Source: G963666935 sp963666935 (GTDB lineage Bacteria > Bacillota > Clostridia > Christensenellales > CAG-138). From it: a stretch of DNA of 64,000 bases. The notes beneath the pieces were generated by a model that was not told the origin of the DNA, searched no databases, and saw nothing but the letters and a program-made list of their open reading frames with translations. Where the stretch lies: positions 2,046,001-2,110,000 of the forward strand of contig OY762936.1 of assembly GCA_963666935.1 (NCBI GenBank), given 5' to 3'. Positions 50,033 to 59,550 of the stretch are shown here, one piece after another; position 1 is the stretch's first letter, and the number at the start of each line of letters is the position of its first letter. Made by a program: the position numbers and the translations under genes.

Positions 50033-53000
50033 ATGATGCAAGGGAAATTTAGCAGGAAGATCGCGCTGGCGCTTTGCCTGTGCATGCTCATCAGCTGCGT
50101 GCCGACGATGCCGGCCATGGCGGAAGCAAGTACAGAGCACCTCGTGACTTATCAGCTCGACGACGGCAGCGTATATGCGACGCAGCCCGTAGCCGACGAA
50201 GGCACCATCGGAGAGGTTCCAGCCGATCCAAGCAAGGAAGGCTTTAATTTCCTGCGCTGGTATCAGGGGACCGATTCGGGCACAGCATTCGATTTTACGC
50301 AGCCCATCACGGCCGACCTAACGCTGGTCGCCTACTTTGAGGCAGTGCCGGTCGAGCCCGACGACACCGTGTACGTTACCGTAACCTTTGAGGACGGTTT
50401 TAACGGTGCTGTTATTGGTGAACCGATAACCATCGAGCAGGGGCAGGGCGTTACGGCGCCCACGCCTCCCACTCACGCCGGTTACCAGTTCAAAGAGTGG
50501 GACACGGCTTTCACAAGTGTTCAATCGGACATCACCGTAACTGCTACTTATGAGCAACTGCATCAGTACAGCGTCACCATCAATTACTACTTTGCGGATT
50601 CCACCCGCATCGCGGCATCGCCGTATGTGTCTTGGCTGCCCGCCGGCGACAATATCGACATTACAGTTGACTCGCCCGACGTAGTGGGCTTCACACCCTC
50701 TCAGGCTTCCGTGACTGTTCAGGTAAACGAAATCTCCGCAGACGTGGCCTATACCGTCTACTACAGCGGTTCCGCCGACACCGCTTACCAGATCATACAT
50801 CAGTACCAGAATCTGGCCGGTGACTATGTGACCGACGGCAGCCTCACGCAAAATCTCATGGGCACCACCGGCGACTGGGTATCCGCCACGGCCACGGACA
50901 GGGCCGGCTTCACCTCGCCCTCCACACTGCCCGGGGCTTATATCGCCGCCGACGGCAGTACTGTGCTGCAGGTGCGGTACACCCGCAACAGCTATACCCT
51001 CTCCTTTGTCACCAACGGGTCCTATATCAGGCCCGAGGTTCTTATGTTTGAAGAGGCCACCACATTACAGACACCCACCCGGCCGGGCTACACCTTCCTA
51101 GGTTGGAACACCAGCGAGAACGGCACCGGCACAAGCTATGCCGCGGACGCTCCCTACGCCATGCCCGCTGGGGACACCACGCTCTATGCCCAATGGCAGA
51201 CAGCCACTGTGGGCTATACCGTAGTCTATTGGCAGGAGAACGCAGACGACATCGGCTATTCCTACAAGGAAAAAGCGGATAAGACCGGCCTTGCCGGCGC
51301 CGCCGCCACCTATGATACAAAGAGCTACACCGGCTTTTCGCTCAATACCTCTATGACCAACGCCGCGGCGGTTACGATTTCCGGCGACGGCACCACCATC
51401 CGCAACGTCTACTATTCCCGCAACACCTACACCCTAACGTTCAAAAACAAATGGGGCACTACCCCGTTAAACAAAACCTTTACCGGCATCAAGTACGGCG
51501 CGTACGTCAAACCCCAGTGGATTTTGATGACCACCAACAGCACGGAAGGCAACTTTGAAGGATATAACTGGTACATCAGCTATACCTCAAGCATTTCTTA
51601 CTCCGAGGCGCCCGCCATGCCCGACCACAACCTGACCCTATACGGGGAAAAGGGCACCGGCTACTACTATCGGGTTAAGTACGTGGAAAAGGGCACCACC
51701 ACGCAGATCCACGATCCCTACGACTTGCAGAGAACCGGTCGTATTTATCTGACTCAAGAAGACCAGATCGCAATCCCCGGCTTCACCTATCACAGCTGGG
51801 TTGATTTTAAGACCGGCATGTATGGCAACGGAAGCGGCACGGAGGGGGATCCCTACTACGCAACCCTCTCCTATACCCGCAACATTTACAGCATCAGCTT
51901 CCACACCAACGGCGGGACCACCTCGGTTCCCAATGTGTCCAGCGTGCTGTATGAAGCCAGCATCAGCGGCTATGCGCCCGCAGACTATGTGGTTGGCACA
52001 ACTATTAACCTTTACGGCAACGTGTTTACCGGCTGGTATGACAACGAGGCCTGCGTGGGCACGCCCTTCGTGTTCACCGGCGCCACCATGCCCGCCCATA
52101 ACCTGCTGCTTTACGCCGGTTGGAGGGCTCCCACCTACATCGTCACCTTCAACCCCAACAACAACGAAGCAAACGTAGACAAGACCTATTCTAAGGGTCA
52201 GGCGTTGAATGAAAACTTGCCCGCACAACCCACAAAGACGGGCTATACCTTCGCGGGCTGGTCTCTGGGCGGTGCGCCAGTGAACGTAAGCGCCACCCGC
52301 GTTTATGAGAGCATGCTGCTTACGGCCGTCTGGCAGCCCAAGACGGATCTCAATTGCCCTGTGCTGCACGAGTATGCCAGCACCGGCGAGGTGTTTGACA
52401 GCAGCAGCATTGTGGGACAGACCACCGGTACTACCGTTACTGCCTATGCGCAGGCCTTTGAACAGAGCGGCGTTTGGTACTTCCCGGACGCTGTGAGCAA
52501 GAGCTGCCTCCTCACGGGAGATCCCGCGCAGGATCAGATCGTGTTCATCTATACGGCGCAGAATGTAGTGCCCTACACCGTATACTACGCGGCCGCCGAT
52601 TCCGGCGATGCGGATTTCGCACAGGCCGCACAGGCCGCCGGAGCCACCACGGCCCACAAGAGCGCCGCGGCACAGTTTATTACGGAGGACTTCGCGTCCA
52701 TCCCAGGCTATACGCCGGACGCTTACCAGAAGAAGTTGGAGCTTTCCAACAACCCAAGCGCCAATGTAATTACCTTCTTGTACACCAAGAATCCCAACGT
52801 CCAGTACACCATCAAATACTGGAAGCAGGATCTGGACGGCCAGAACTACACGCTGGCGGATGAAGTTGCCGACAACGGCCCCATTGGCATTACCGTCACC
52901 GCGCCGGAGAAGAGCTATACAGGCTTTACCCGTGTGACCCAGAGCAGCAATACGCTCAAGCTCACCAGCAATCCGGCGTCTAACGTGCTCAACATCTATT

Positions 53001-56000
53001 ACAAACGCATTCCGATCACCGTGAACTTTGCGGTCAACGATTCCGCTATGGGCTCGCTCATCGGCATCGTGCACAATACCGTGCGCTATGGCACGCCCTG
53101 GAGCGCCATCACCGAACCCACAACCAGCGCAAAGGTCGGATACATGTTTACGGGCTGGGATCAGGAATTCCCAACCAGCGATACACCGCTGACCCAGAAC
53201 TTAACCTTTATTGCCAATTTTGCCAAGGATGATGCCGCGTGGTACAGCGTAACCTACTACGCCAATGACACTGATGCCACCGGCAGCATGGCCCCCGCCA
53301 CGGATCTGGTGAAAAACAGCGCATACACCATCCAAGAAAGCGGTTTCACCCTGGCGAACCACGACTTCGCAAGCTGGAACACACAGGCCAACGGCAACGG
53401 CATTACCTACGGCCCGAGCAGCAAAATCACCATGACTGCCAATGTGACGCTGTACGCCCAATGGACCGAGCACGGAAAGATCACCGTGAGCTATGACCGC
53501 AACGGCGCGGCCACCGGCACCGACATTGACCCGCAAACCAAATATGTGGGCAACTCGTTTACCGCCGCGGCCAATCCCTATATCTATCCCGGTTATGAAT
53601 TTGCGGGATGGAATACGGCGGCCAACGGCAGCGGCACGGGCTATGACCCGGGTAACACGTTTACCCCTGATGAGAACACCGTTTTATATGCCCAGTGGGA
53701 TAAGATTGACGCTCTGTGGCATACCGTCACATATAGCGGCAACGGCGCGACCTTTGGCACTGCGCCTGTGGACAGCGGCGAATACCTAGAAGATAGCCCC
53801 GTAACCGTGCTGGATAACACGGGCAGCCTCGTAAAAACCGGCTACACCTTCTTGGGATGGTCCACCAACCCGAATGCCACCGCGGCACAGTATACGGCCG
53901 GCGGCAGCTTCGCCATGGGCAATGAGAATGTCACGCTCTATGCTGTATGGCAGTCCAACGAACATACCGTCACCTATTATGTGGACGGCATTCAGAAGTA
54001 TTTGGATAACTACAACTACGGCGATTCCATCACAAAGCGAGCGGATGAAAGCCTGGCTGGGCATACCTTCTCCGGCTGGTGTGTGGACGCCGCCTGCACC
54101 ATCCCTTGGACTCCCTTCACCATGCCGGATGTAAACGTCAGCGTATACGGCGAATTCACCGCCAACATCCACAAGATCACCTATTATGTGGATGGAGTAG
54201 TGGATTTTGAGGATCCCGCGGTTGCGTACGGCGCGCCCATTATGGAGCGTGCATTGCCCACCGAGGACGGCCTGATTTACAGCGCATGGCAGTGGAACAC
54301 AGCGGATCATACCGCCCCCGCTACCATGCCGGATGAGGATATGGCCGCATACACTACCTCCACCCGGATTGAGTGCGACTATAACTTCTACGATGAAAAC
54401 GGCACCACCGATCTGGGCCACGGCACCCTGTACTACGGCGATCCTCTGACCCCGCCATCCGATCCCGTAAAGCCCAGTGACAATACCTATGACTACCCCT
54501 TTGCGGGCTGGGCACTGGCCACGGATAGCGATGTGGTAACGGTTCCCGCAACGATCACCGAAGATGTCACCTACTACGCCGTGTACACGCCCACCTACAT
54601 CAACTACACCGTGGCGTTCAAGGATTATGACAGCACGCCGATCCAGAGCAGCGACTACCACTATGGCGATGCGCTGAGCGCACCGGCTGATCCTTCCCGC
54701 GCCAGCGACAGCACCTACACCTACACCTTCGCAGGCTGGGCACTGGCCACGGATAGCGATGTGGTAACGGTTCCCGCAACGGCAACTGATAGCGTGACCT
54801 ACTACGCCGTGTACACGCCCAGCTATATCAACTACACTGTGGCGTTCAAGGATTATGACAGCACGCTGATCACCAGCAGCGATTACCACTATGGCGCTAC
54901 GCTGAGCGCACCAGCCGATCCTTCCCGCGCCAGCGACAGCAACTACACCTACACCTTCGCAGGCTGGGCGACGACCCAGGGCGGCACTGTGGTAGCGGTT
55001 CCCGCAACGGCAACTGAGAACGTGACTTACTACGCCGTTTACACACCTGCTTATATCAACTACACCGTGGCGTTCAAGGATTATGACAGCACGCCGATCC
55101 AGAGCAGCGACTACCACTACGGCGATGCGCTGAGCGCACCGACTAATCCTTCCCGCGCCAGCGACAGCACCTACAGCTACACCTTCGCAGGCTGGGCGCT
55201 GGCCCCGGATGGCAATGTGGTAACGGTTCCCGCAACGGCAACTGAGAACGTGACCTACTACGCCGTGTACACGCCCAGCTATATCAACTACACCGTGGCG
55301 TTCAAAGATTACGACAGCACGCCCATCACCAGCAGCGATTATCACTATGGCGATGCGCTGAGCACACCCGCTGATCCTTCCCGTCCGGATTCCGGCTCGG
55401 CAGACGGCGACAAGACCTATACTTTCCTGGGCTGGGCTGAGAGCGCAAGCGGCCCCGTTGTTACGCTGCCCAGCAGCGTAACGGCAGGCGCAACCTACTA
55501 CGCCGTGTACGACGAAGATACCTATGTTACCGTAACGGCTTACAGCGCATCCCGCGCTTATGACGGAACCGCGCTGAATGCGGACTACAACATCGCCGGT
55601 TTGTTGGCCGGGGATACGGTTACCGATATAACCTACAATACCTCGATCCTTAGCATCACCGAACCCGACACATTGAACTACGCGCCCACAGCGGCTACAA
55701 TCTCCCGGGGCAGTCTGGATGTGACGGACGAATATGCCATCCGCTATGCGGCAGGCACGCTCACAATCACCAAAAAAGATGTGACCATCACCATGCAAAG
55801 CGCGTCCAAGTACCTTGACGAGCTTGACCCCACCTTCGACGGCGACGTGACGGGGCTGGTGAATGCGAACGATCTGGGCACTGTCACCTTCTACCGCACC
55901 AACGCGGGCGTGGAAGATCTGGGCACCTATGAGAACGTGCTGCGCGCGCAATATACCGACAACGCCTGCTACAACGTCACCGTAATCCCTGCAGACTTCA

Positions 56001-58267
56001 CCATCATGAAGCGGGGTGACCTGGCTCTCTCTCTGGCAGGTTATCAGCAGTTCTATGACGGATCCACGCATTATCCGTCCCAGGTGGACGCGGTTTCCGG
56101 CGGCAGCCCTGTTACGGACGCGACCATTGAATTTAGATCTGTGCCTGAAGGCTCTTCCGGGGACTACGCGGCGGCCGGTACCTGGTACGCCTACACTTCC
56201 GCCAGCATGGCGGCAACCCACATGAGCGACTCCGGGTACTACCAGGTGCGCGCCAAGTGCGACGGCTATGTACCCGCGGACGGCACAAATCCGGATGGAT
56301 CCAGCTGGACCTACGGCACGATCGCCATGACCGTGCTGCCCGTACTCGTTACAGTGAAGGCGGACGACGCCACTAAACCCTATGATGGCACCCTGCTGAC
56401 AAAGGATACCTATCAAGTGGTCAGCGGCTCCTTCGTCGGAGAGGAAGGCTTCTCAGGTGTTGACGTGGACGGCGGCCAGCTCTTCGTTGGCAGTAGCACC
56501 AACCTGATTGCCAGCTACACGCTCAAGGACAACACCACCGCAGGTGATTACGTTATCTTGAAGGCGCCTGGCACCCTTACCATCACTCCGGCCGGTATTG
56601 CCATCACGGTAAACGGCGCGAGCAACAGCTGGACGTATGACGGATTGGGTCACAACGACGAACAGTTCTCCCATTCCGGCACGCTGGCCGCAGGCGATTC
56701 CATTGTGGCAACGGTAAGCGCGGATATCCCGGGCAACGCCATCGTCAACGCGGGCACCTGCAGCAACCTGATTACAGGCAGCGTTCAGGTCTTGCATGAC
56801 AACGGCAACGGCACAACCACTGATGTGACCGAGAACTACGTGATCACCCCCATGGCGGGCGTGCTGACCATCACACAAAAAGCCGTTACCTTAACGGTCA
56901 ACGATGCCAGCAAGACTTGGGACGAAGCGGATCCCGCCGGCTATAACGGCGTGCAGGTGACCGGCCTTGTCAGCGACACCGACCTCAACCCCATCGCGGT
57001 TATTCGCGCCGGCGCGGGCATCGACGAGGATCCGGGTGATTACCCAGAAGCCCTGAGCGCAACCTACACCGATCTGTATGGCAACTATAACGTCAGCATA
57101 GTCAAGGGCACATTCACCATCCTTAAGAAAACCGGCATGCTCGTATCAGCCACGGACATTACCGTTGCCTACGATGGCAAAGATCACGGTGTAACGCCCA
57201 CCTGTAACGTTGAAGGCGCAACCATCAAGTACTGGGACGGCAGCGCCTACACGCTCTCTGAAAGCCCCGTAGAGCGGCACTGGACCGATGGGCCGGTAAC
57301 GGTCAAGTTCCAGGCCACATGCTTTGGCTATGAACCCGCAGAGGGCCAGGCCACCATCACCATCGACAAGCGGGCCATCACCCTGACTGCGGACAGCGCA
57401 ACGGCAGTTTGGTACTACGGTATCACGCTGACCAAGCACTCCTACACGCTTTCCACAGGTTCGCTGGCCTCCTCCGTTGGCGGCGTCAATGACGTCATCG
57501 CGGATTATGCCATCCCCAGCAGCATCAGCGTCATTGGCTGGACGGACAACGTCATCACCCCGGGCAGCGTGCGAATCACGCATACTGAGAGCGACATCAC
57601 CACAGACGTGACCAGCAGCTATGCCATCACCCTGCTGCCCGGCACCCTGACGCTCACCGATCCCGGTCCGGGCGGTCCTGAGACCACACCGACACCGACG
57701 CCGTACTACCCGACACCGACGCCGTACCGTCCGCGTACCACACCCACGCCGGGCGTCTCCGCAACCCCCACGCCTACCGCTACCCCGACGCCGGTCGGCC
57801 CCCTCACCACGGCGCAACCCACACCTTCCGAGCCCGTACAGGCTGCAACCACTGAAAATGTACAGCCAGAACCCGTACCGTTGGCTTCGGCAAAGGCTTG
57901 GGCGTTGTTGAACCTGATTCTGTCCATCCTGACCGTGCTGGCTTCCCTGCTGCTGATCATCTTCACACTGGGCAAGAAACACAAGGGCGAGCAGGCCGAA
58001 AAGGGCGAGGCCATTGAGGCGTCCAACGACACCAATGAGGTCAAGAAGAAGAAGTTCTGGCGGTGGTTCAGCCTAGTGCCTGCCATCGGCTCCGTGATCG
58101 TCTTTATCCTCACCGAGAATATGTCCCTGCCCATGGCTTGGGTAGATAAGTGGACCATCCTGATGGTAGTGATTGCCATCATACAGGCATTGGTTGCCAT
58201 CTTCTCCAGAAAGCGCAAGAAGCAAATTCGGGACGACGAAGATAAGGCCATGCCCAGCAACGCATAG
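50033..58267 (+). CDS. giant repeat-rich surface protein
   Basis: This 2,744-residue exported protein starts at ATG 50033 (AAAGGTGG upstream) with a signal peptide ending near PAMA-EA. The body from ~40 to ~1,825 is a long series of InlB B-repeat (Listeria-Bacteroides, Flg_new) units, with the recurring R-x-G-Y-T-F-x-G-W and L-Y-A-Q-W blocks. Residues ~1,520-1,830 hold tandem 76-residue units. From ~1,830 to ~2,540 are MBG-type beta domains (YDGT, LTITKK). A Thr/Pro-rich linker (~2,545-2,600) leads to a C-terminal part with three membrane helices separated by basic loops, instead of an LPxTG anchor. It is probably an adhesin displayed by its C-terminal membrane segment. Confidence 0.9.
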   Translation: MMQGKFSRKIALALCLCMLISCVPTMPAMAEASTEHLVTYQLDDGSVYATQPVADEGTIGEVPADPSKEGFNFLRWYQGTDSGTAFDFTQPITADLTLVAYFEAVPVEPDDTVYVTVTFEDGFNGAVIGEPITIEQGQGVTAPTPPTHAGYQFKEWDTAFTSVQSDITVTATYEQLHQYSVTINYYFADSTRIAASPYVSWLPAGDNIDITVDSPDVVGFTPSQASVTVQVNEISADVAYTVYYSGSADTAYQIIHQYQNLAGDYVTDGSLTQNLMGTTGDWVSATATDRAGFTSPSTLPGAYIAADGSTVLQVRYTRNSYTLSFVTNGSYIRPEVLMFEEATTLQTPTRPGYTFLGWNTSENGTGTSYAADAPYAMPAGDTTLYAQWQTATVGYTVVYWQENADDIGYSYKEKADKTGLAGAAATYDTKSYTGFSLNTSMTNAAAVTISGDGTTIRNVYYSRNTYTLTFKNKWGTTPLNKTFTGIKYGAYVKPQWILMTTNSTEGNFEGYNWYISYTSSISYSEAPAMPDHNLTLYGEKGTGYYYRVKYVEKGTTTQIHDPYDLQRTGRIYLTQEDQIAIPGFTYHSWVDFKTGMYGNGSGTEGDPYYATLSYTRNIYSISFHTNGGTTSVPNVSSVLYEASISGYAPADYVVGTTINLYGNVFTGWYDNEACVGTPFVFTGATMPAHNLLLYAGWRAPTYIVTFNPNNNEANVDKTYSKGQALNENLPAQPTKTGYTFAGWSLGGAPVNVSATRVYESMLLTAVWQPKTDLNCPVLHEYASTGEVFDSSSIVGQTTGTTVTAYAQAFEQSGVWYFPDAVSKSCLLTGDPAQDQIVFIYTAQNVVPYTVYYAAADSGDADFAQAAQAAGATTAHKSAAAQFITEDFASIPGYTPDAYQKKLELSNNPSANVITFLYTKNPNVQYTIKYWKQDLDGQNYTLADEVADNGPIGITVTAPEKSYTGFTRVTQSSNTLKLTSNPASNVLNIYYKRIPITVNFAVNDSAMGSLIGIVHNTVRYGTPWSAITEPTTSAKVGYMFTGWDQEFPTSDTPLTQNLTFIANFAKDDAAWYSVTYYANDTDATGSMAPATDLVKNSAYTIQESGFTLANHDFASWNTQANGNGITYGPSSKITMTANVTLYAQWTEHGKITVSYDRNGAATGTDIDPQTKYVGNSFTAAANPYIYPGYEFAGWNTAANGSGTGYDPGNTFTPDENTVLYAQWDKIDALWHTVTYSGNGATFGTAPVDSGEYLEDSPVTVLDNTGSLVKTGYTFLGWSTNPNATAAQYTAGGSFAMGNENVTLYAVWQSNEHTVTYYVDGIQKYLDNYNYGDSITKRADESLAGHTFSGWCVDAACTIPWTPFTMPDVNVSVYGEFTANIHKITYYVDGVVDFEDPAVAYGAPIMERALPTEDGLIYSAWQWNTADHTAPATMPDEDMAAYTTSTRIECDYNFYDENGTTDLGHGTLYYGDPLTPPSDPVKPSDNTYDYPFAGWALATDSDVVTVPATITEDVTYYAVYTPTYINYTVAFKDYDSTPIQSSDYHYGDALSAPADPSRASDSTYTYTFAGWALATDSDVVTVPATATDSVTYYAVYTPSYINYTVAFKDYDSTLITSSDYHYGATLSAPADPSRASDSNYTYTFAGWATTQGGTVVAVPATATENVTYYAVYTPAYINYTVAFKDYDSTPIQSSDYHYGDALSAPTNPSRASDSTYSYTFAGWALAPDGNVVTVPATATENVTYYAVYTPSYINYTVAFKDYDSTPITSSDYHYGDALSTPADPSRPDSGSADGDKTYTFLGWAESASGPVVTLPSSVTAGATYYAVYDEDTYVTVTAYSASRAYDGTALNADYNIAGLLAGDTVTDITYNTSILSITEPDTLNYAPTAATISRGSLDVTDEYAIRYAAGTLTITKKDVTITMQSASKYLDELDPTFDGDVTGLVNANDLGTVTFYRTNAGVEDLGTYENVLRAQYTDNACYNVTVIPADFTIMKRGDLALSLAGYQQFYDGSTHYPSQVDAVSGGSPVTDATIEFRSVPEGSSGDYAAAGTWYAYTSASMAATHMSDSGYYQVRAKCDGYVPADGTNPDGSSWTYGTIAMTVLPVLVTVKADDATKPYDGTLLTKDTYQVVSGSFVGEEGFSGVDVDGGQLFVGSSTNLIASYTLKDNTTAGDYVILKAPGTLTITPAGIAITVNGASNSWTYDGLGHNDEQFSHSGTLAAGDSIVATVSADIPGNAIVNAGTCSNLITGSVQVLHDNGNGTTTDVTENYVITPMAGVLTITQKAVTLTVNDASKTWDEADPAGYNGVQVTGLVSDTDLNPIAVIRAGAGIDEDPGDYPEALSATYTDLYGNYNVSIVKGTFTILKKTGMLVSATDITVAYDGKDHGVTPTCNVEGATIKYWDGSAYTLSESPVERHWTDGPVTVKFQATCFGYEPAEGQATITIDKRAITLTADSATAVWYYGITLTKHSYTLSTGSLASSVGGVNDVIADYAIPSSISVIGWTDNVITPGSVRITHTESDITTDVTSSYAITLLPGTLTLTDPGPGGPETTPTPTPYYPTPTPYRPRTTPTPGVSATPTPTATPTPVGPLTTAQPTPSEPVQAATTENVQPEPVPLASAKAWALLNLILSILTVLASLLLIIFTLGKKHKGEQAEKGEAIEASNDTNEVKKKKFWRWFSLVPAIGSVIVFILTENMSLPMAWVDKWTILMVVIAIIQALVAIFSRKRKKQIRDDEDKAMPSNA
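54599..55520 (+). repeat. tandem 228-bp coding repeats
   Basis: Four consecutive units start at 54599, 54827, 55055 and 55283, exactly 228 bp (76 codons) apart, each opening INYTVAFKDYDST. The first three are nearly identical; the fourth diverges in its second half and is four codons longer. A fifth, older unit precedes them at about 54361-54598. Confidence 0.93.
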
Positions 58268-58283
58268 AAAATGATCCGATTTA

Positions 58284-58311
58284 GGGAGCCGCATAACGCG
58301 GCTCCCTTTTT
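58284..58311 (+). terminator. terminator of the giant surface gene
   Basis: GGGAGCCGC (58284-58292) pairs perfectly with GCGGCTCCC (58298-58306), followed by five T residues, 16 bases after the stop. Confidence 0.95.
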
Positions 58312-58373
58312 ATTGTTATAGAAAACCCCGGTTATGCCGGGTTTAAAAGCTTTTTGCATGGGACAAGTTTCTT

Positions 58374-58524
58374 TCTAAATGTATCGGCTCATTCTGAGCC
58401 GACGAAACGATTTTATTTAGGGAAACTGACGTTCCCTCTAATCCTCTCCTAAGGCCGTGGGAGTCGGCTTTCCTTACATTAATACCGGGATTTCGAGCTA
58501 GGGGTGCAGGCGGCGATGCATTGT
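58374..58524 (+). repeat. dispersed hairpin element, copy 2
   Basis: The same block order as at 24391-24596: TCGGCTCA-TTC-TGAGCCGA (58384-58402), a hairpin AGGGAA/TTCCCT, a CCTCTCCTAAG block, a GTCGGCTTTCC block, GGGATTTCGAGCTAGGGG, and the end GGCGGCGATGCAT. It is non-coding and lies between the giant gene's terminator and the next gene. Confidence 0.7.
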
Positions 58525-58626
58525 ATATCAACCTATGTGACAGCGTTGGATGCGCAAGAAGTATTTTATAATGCGATTTTTGCCCGCTATGCAGGGAAAA
58601 TTCTTTTCCTGTGTGCCAAGTCATAG

Positions 58627-58632
58627 TATAAT
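58627..58632 (+). promoter_or_regulatory. -10 box of a likely leaderless gene
   Basis: TATAAT ends nine bases before the ATG at 58642, with no ribosome site between. The -35 region (about 58604-58609) is poor. Confidence 0.55.
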
Positions 58633-58641
58633 ATCCTTAAT

Positions 58642-59535
58642 ATGACATCCTTCGATAAAAAAGGAATACGCTTGCTTGCAGCAGCCCTTTCGGCGGCCGC
58701 ACTGCTGTGCGCCTGCAGCGGCAAGAATTCCACTTCGGCGCAGACCGTTTCGGCACAGGCCATACAGGAGGGAACCGATTGGGACGACGTACAAAAATCC
58801 GTAAATATTCTCCTACCCCAAGCCTCCGGTCTGGCGGTTTGCAACAAGGATGACGTGGTAATAGACTATTCCAACGCCGATTCGGGGTATATCATGCTTC
58901 GATCGGACGCGCCCTATAAAGTGCGCGTCGCCAAGGATGACCTCACCTACACCTACGACCTGGAACCGGGCGGCTGGTGCACCTATACCCTTTCGCAAGG
59001 AGTGGGAACCTACGAAGTCCGCGTTCTAAAGCAGGTTATGGGCAGCACGTACGCCGTACTCTTTTCGGTTCAGGTTCAGGCGGATATCGCCGATGCGCTC
59101 ACGCCGTTTCTATATCCCAACCAGTATGTGAATTACGACGCAAACAGCCGTGCCGTGCTTTGGTCCTACGCTCTGTGCAATTACACGGGGGCTTCCTGCG
59201 AGGCGGACAAAGCCGCGCTTTTTTACCGATATGTAGCGGACAACATCAAATATGATTATGACAAAGCGAATACGGTGCAGACTGGCTATTTGCCGGACGT
59301 GGACAGCACGCTGGAAACCGAAAAGGGCATATGCTTTGATTATGCGGCGCTGCTGGCCTGCATGGCGCGGGCGCAGAGGGTGCCTGCCAAGCTGGTGACC
59401 GGCTATTTGAGTCCGGAAGATATGTATCACGCTTGGAACCTGATTTATGAAAACGGCGCCTGGGTGTGGATGGACGCCACGCTGGACGCGGCAAACCGCG
59501 GCGCAGACGCCTATACCAGCGACAAGCAATACTGA
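58642..59535 (+). CDS. transglutaminase-like lipoprotein
   Basis: This 297-residue protein has a lipoprotein-type signal (Cys25 in LCAC) and a C-terminal transglutaminase-like cysteine protease domain. The triad is visible: Cys231 in KGICFDYAALL, His263 in MYHAWNL and Asp278 in WMDATLD. Residues ~55-150 form a separate beta domain. It may cross-link or cleave surface proteins; the giant repeat protein upstream and the pilus-like operon downstream are possible partners (inference). It starts 15 bases before the GspF gene ends its leader, so it is probably the first gene of that operon. Confidence 0.88.
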   Translation: MTSFDKKGIRLLAAALSAAALLCACSGKNSTSAQTVSAQAIQEGTDWDDVQKSVNILLPQASGLAVCNKDDVVIDYSNADSGYIMLRSDAPYKVRVAKDDLTYTYDLEPGGWCTYTLSQGVGTYEVRVLKQVMGSTYAVLFSVQVQADIADALTPFLYPNQYVNYDANSRAVLWSYALCNYTGASCEADKAALFYRYVADNIKYDYDKANTVQTGYLPDVDSTLETEKGICFDYAALLACMARAQRVPAKLVTGYLSPEDMYHAWNLIYENGAWVWMDATLDAANRGADAYTSDKQY

Positions 59536-59550
59536 GAAGGAGAAAAACCG

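Noticed and set aside
51638..53074. 478-codon antisense open frame
   Set aside because: Same reason as the longer one; no start signals and a composition expected from a shadow frame.
54599..55520. CRISPR-like array
   Set aside because: Units are 228 bp, contiguous and in frame within one protein; there are no short repeats with unique spacers.
53786..56416. 876-codon open frame antisense to the giant surface gene
   Set aside because: It mirrors the repeats of the plus-strand gene, has no ribosome site or family motif, and arises from the biased codon use of the real gene.
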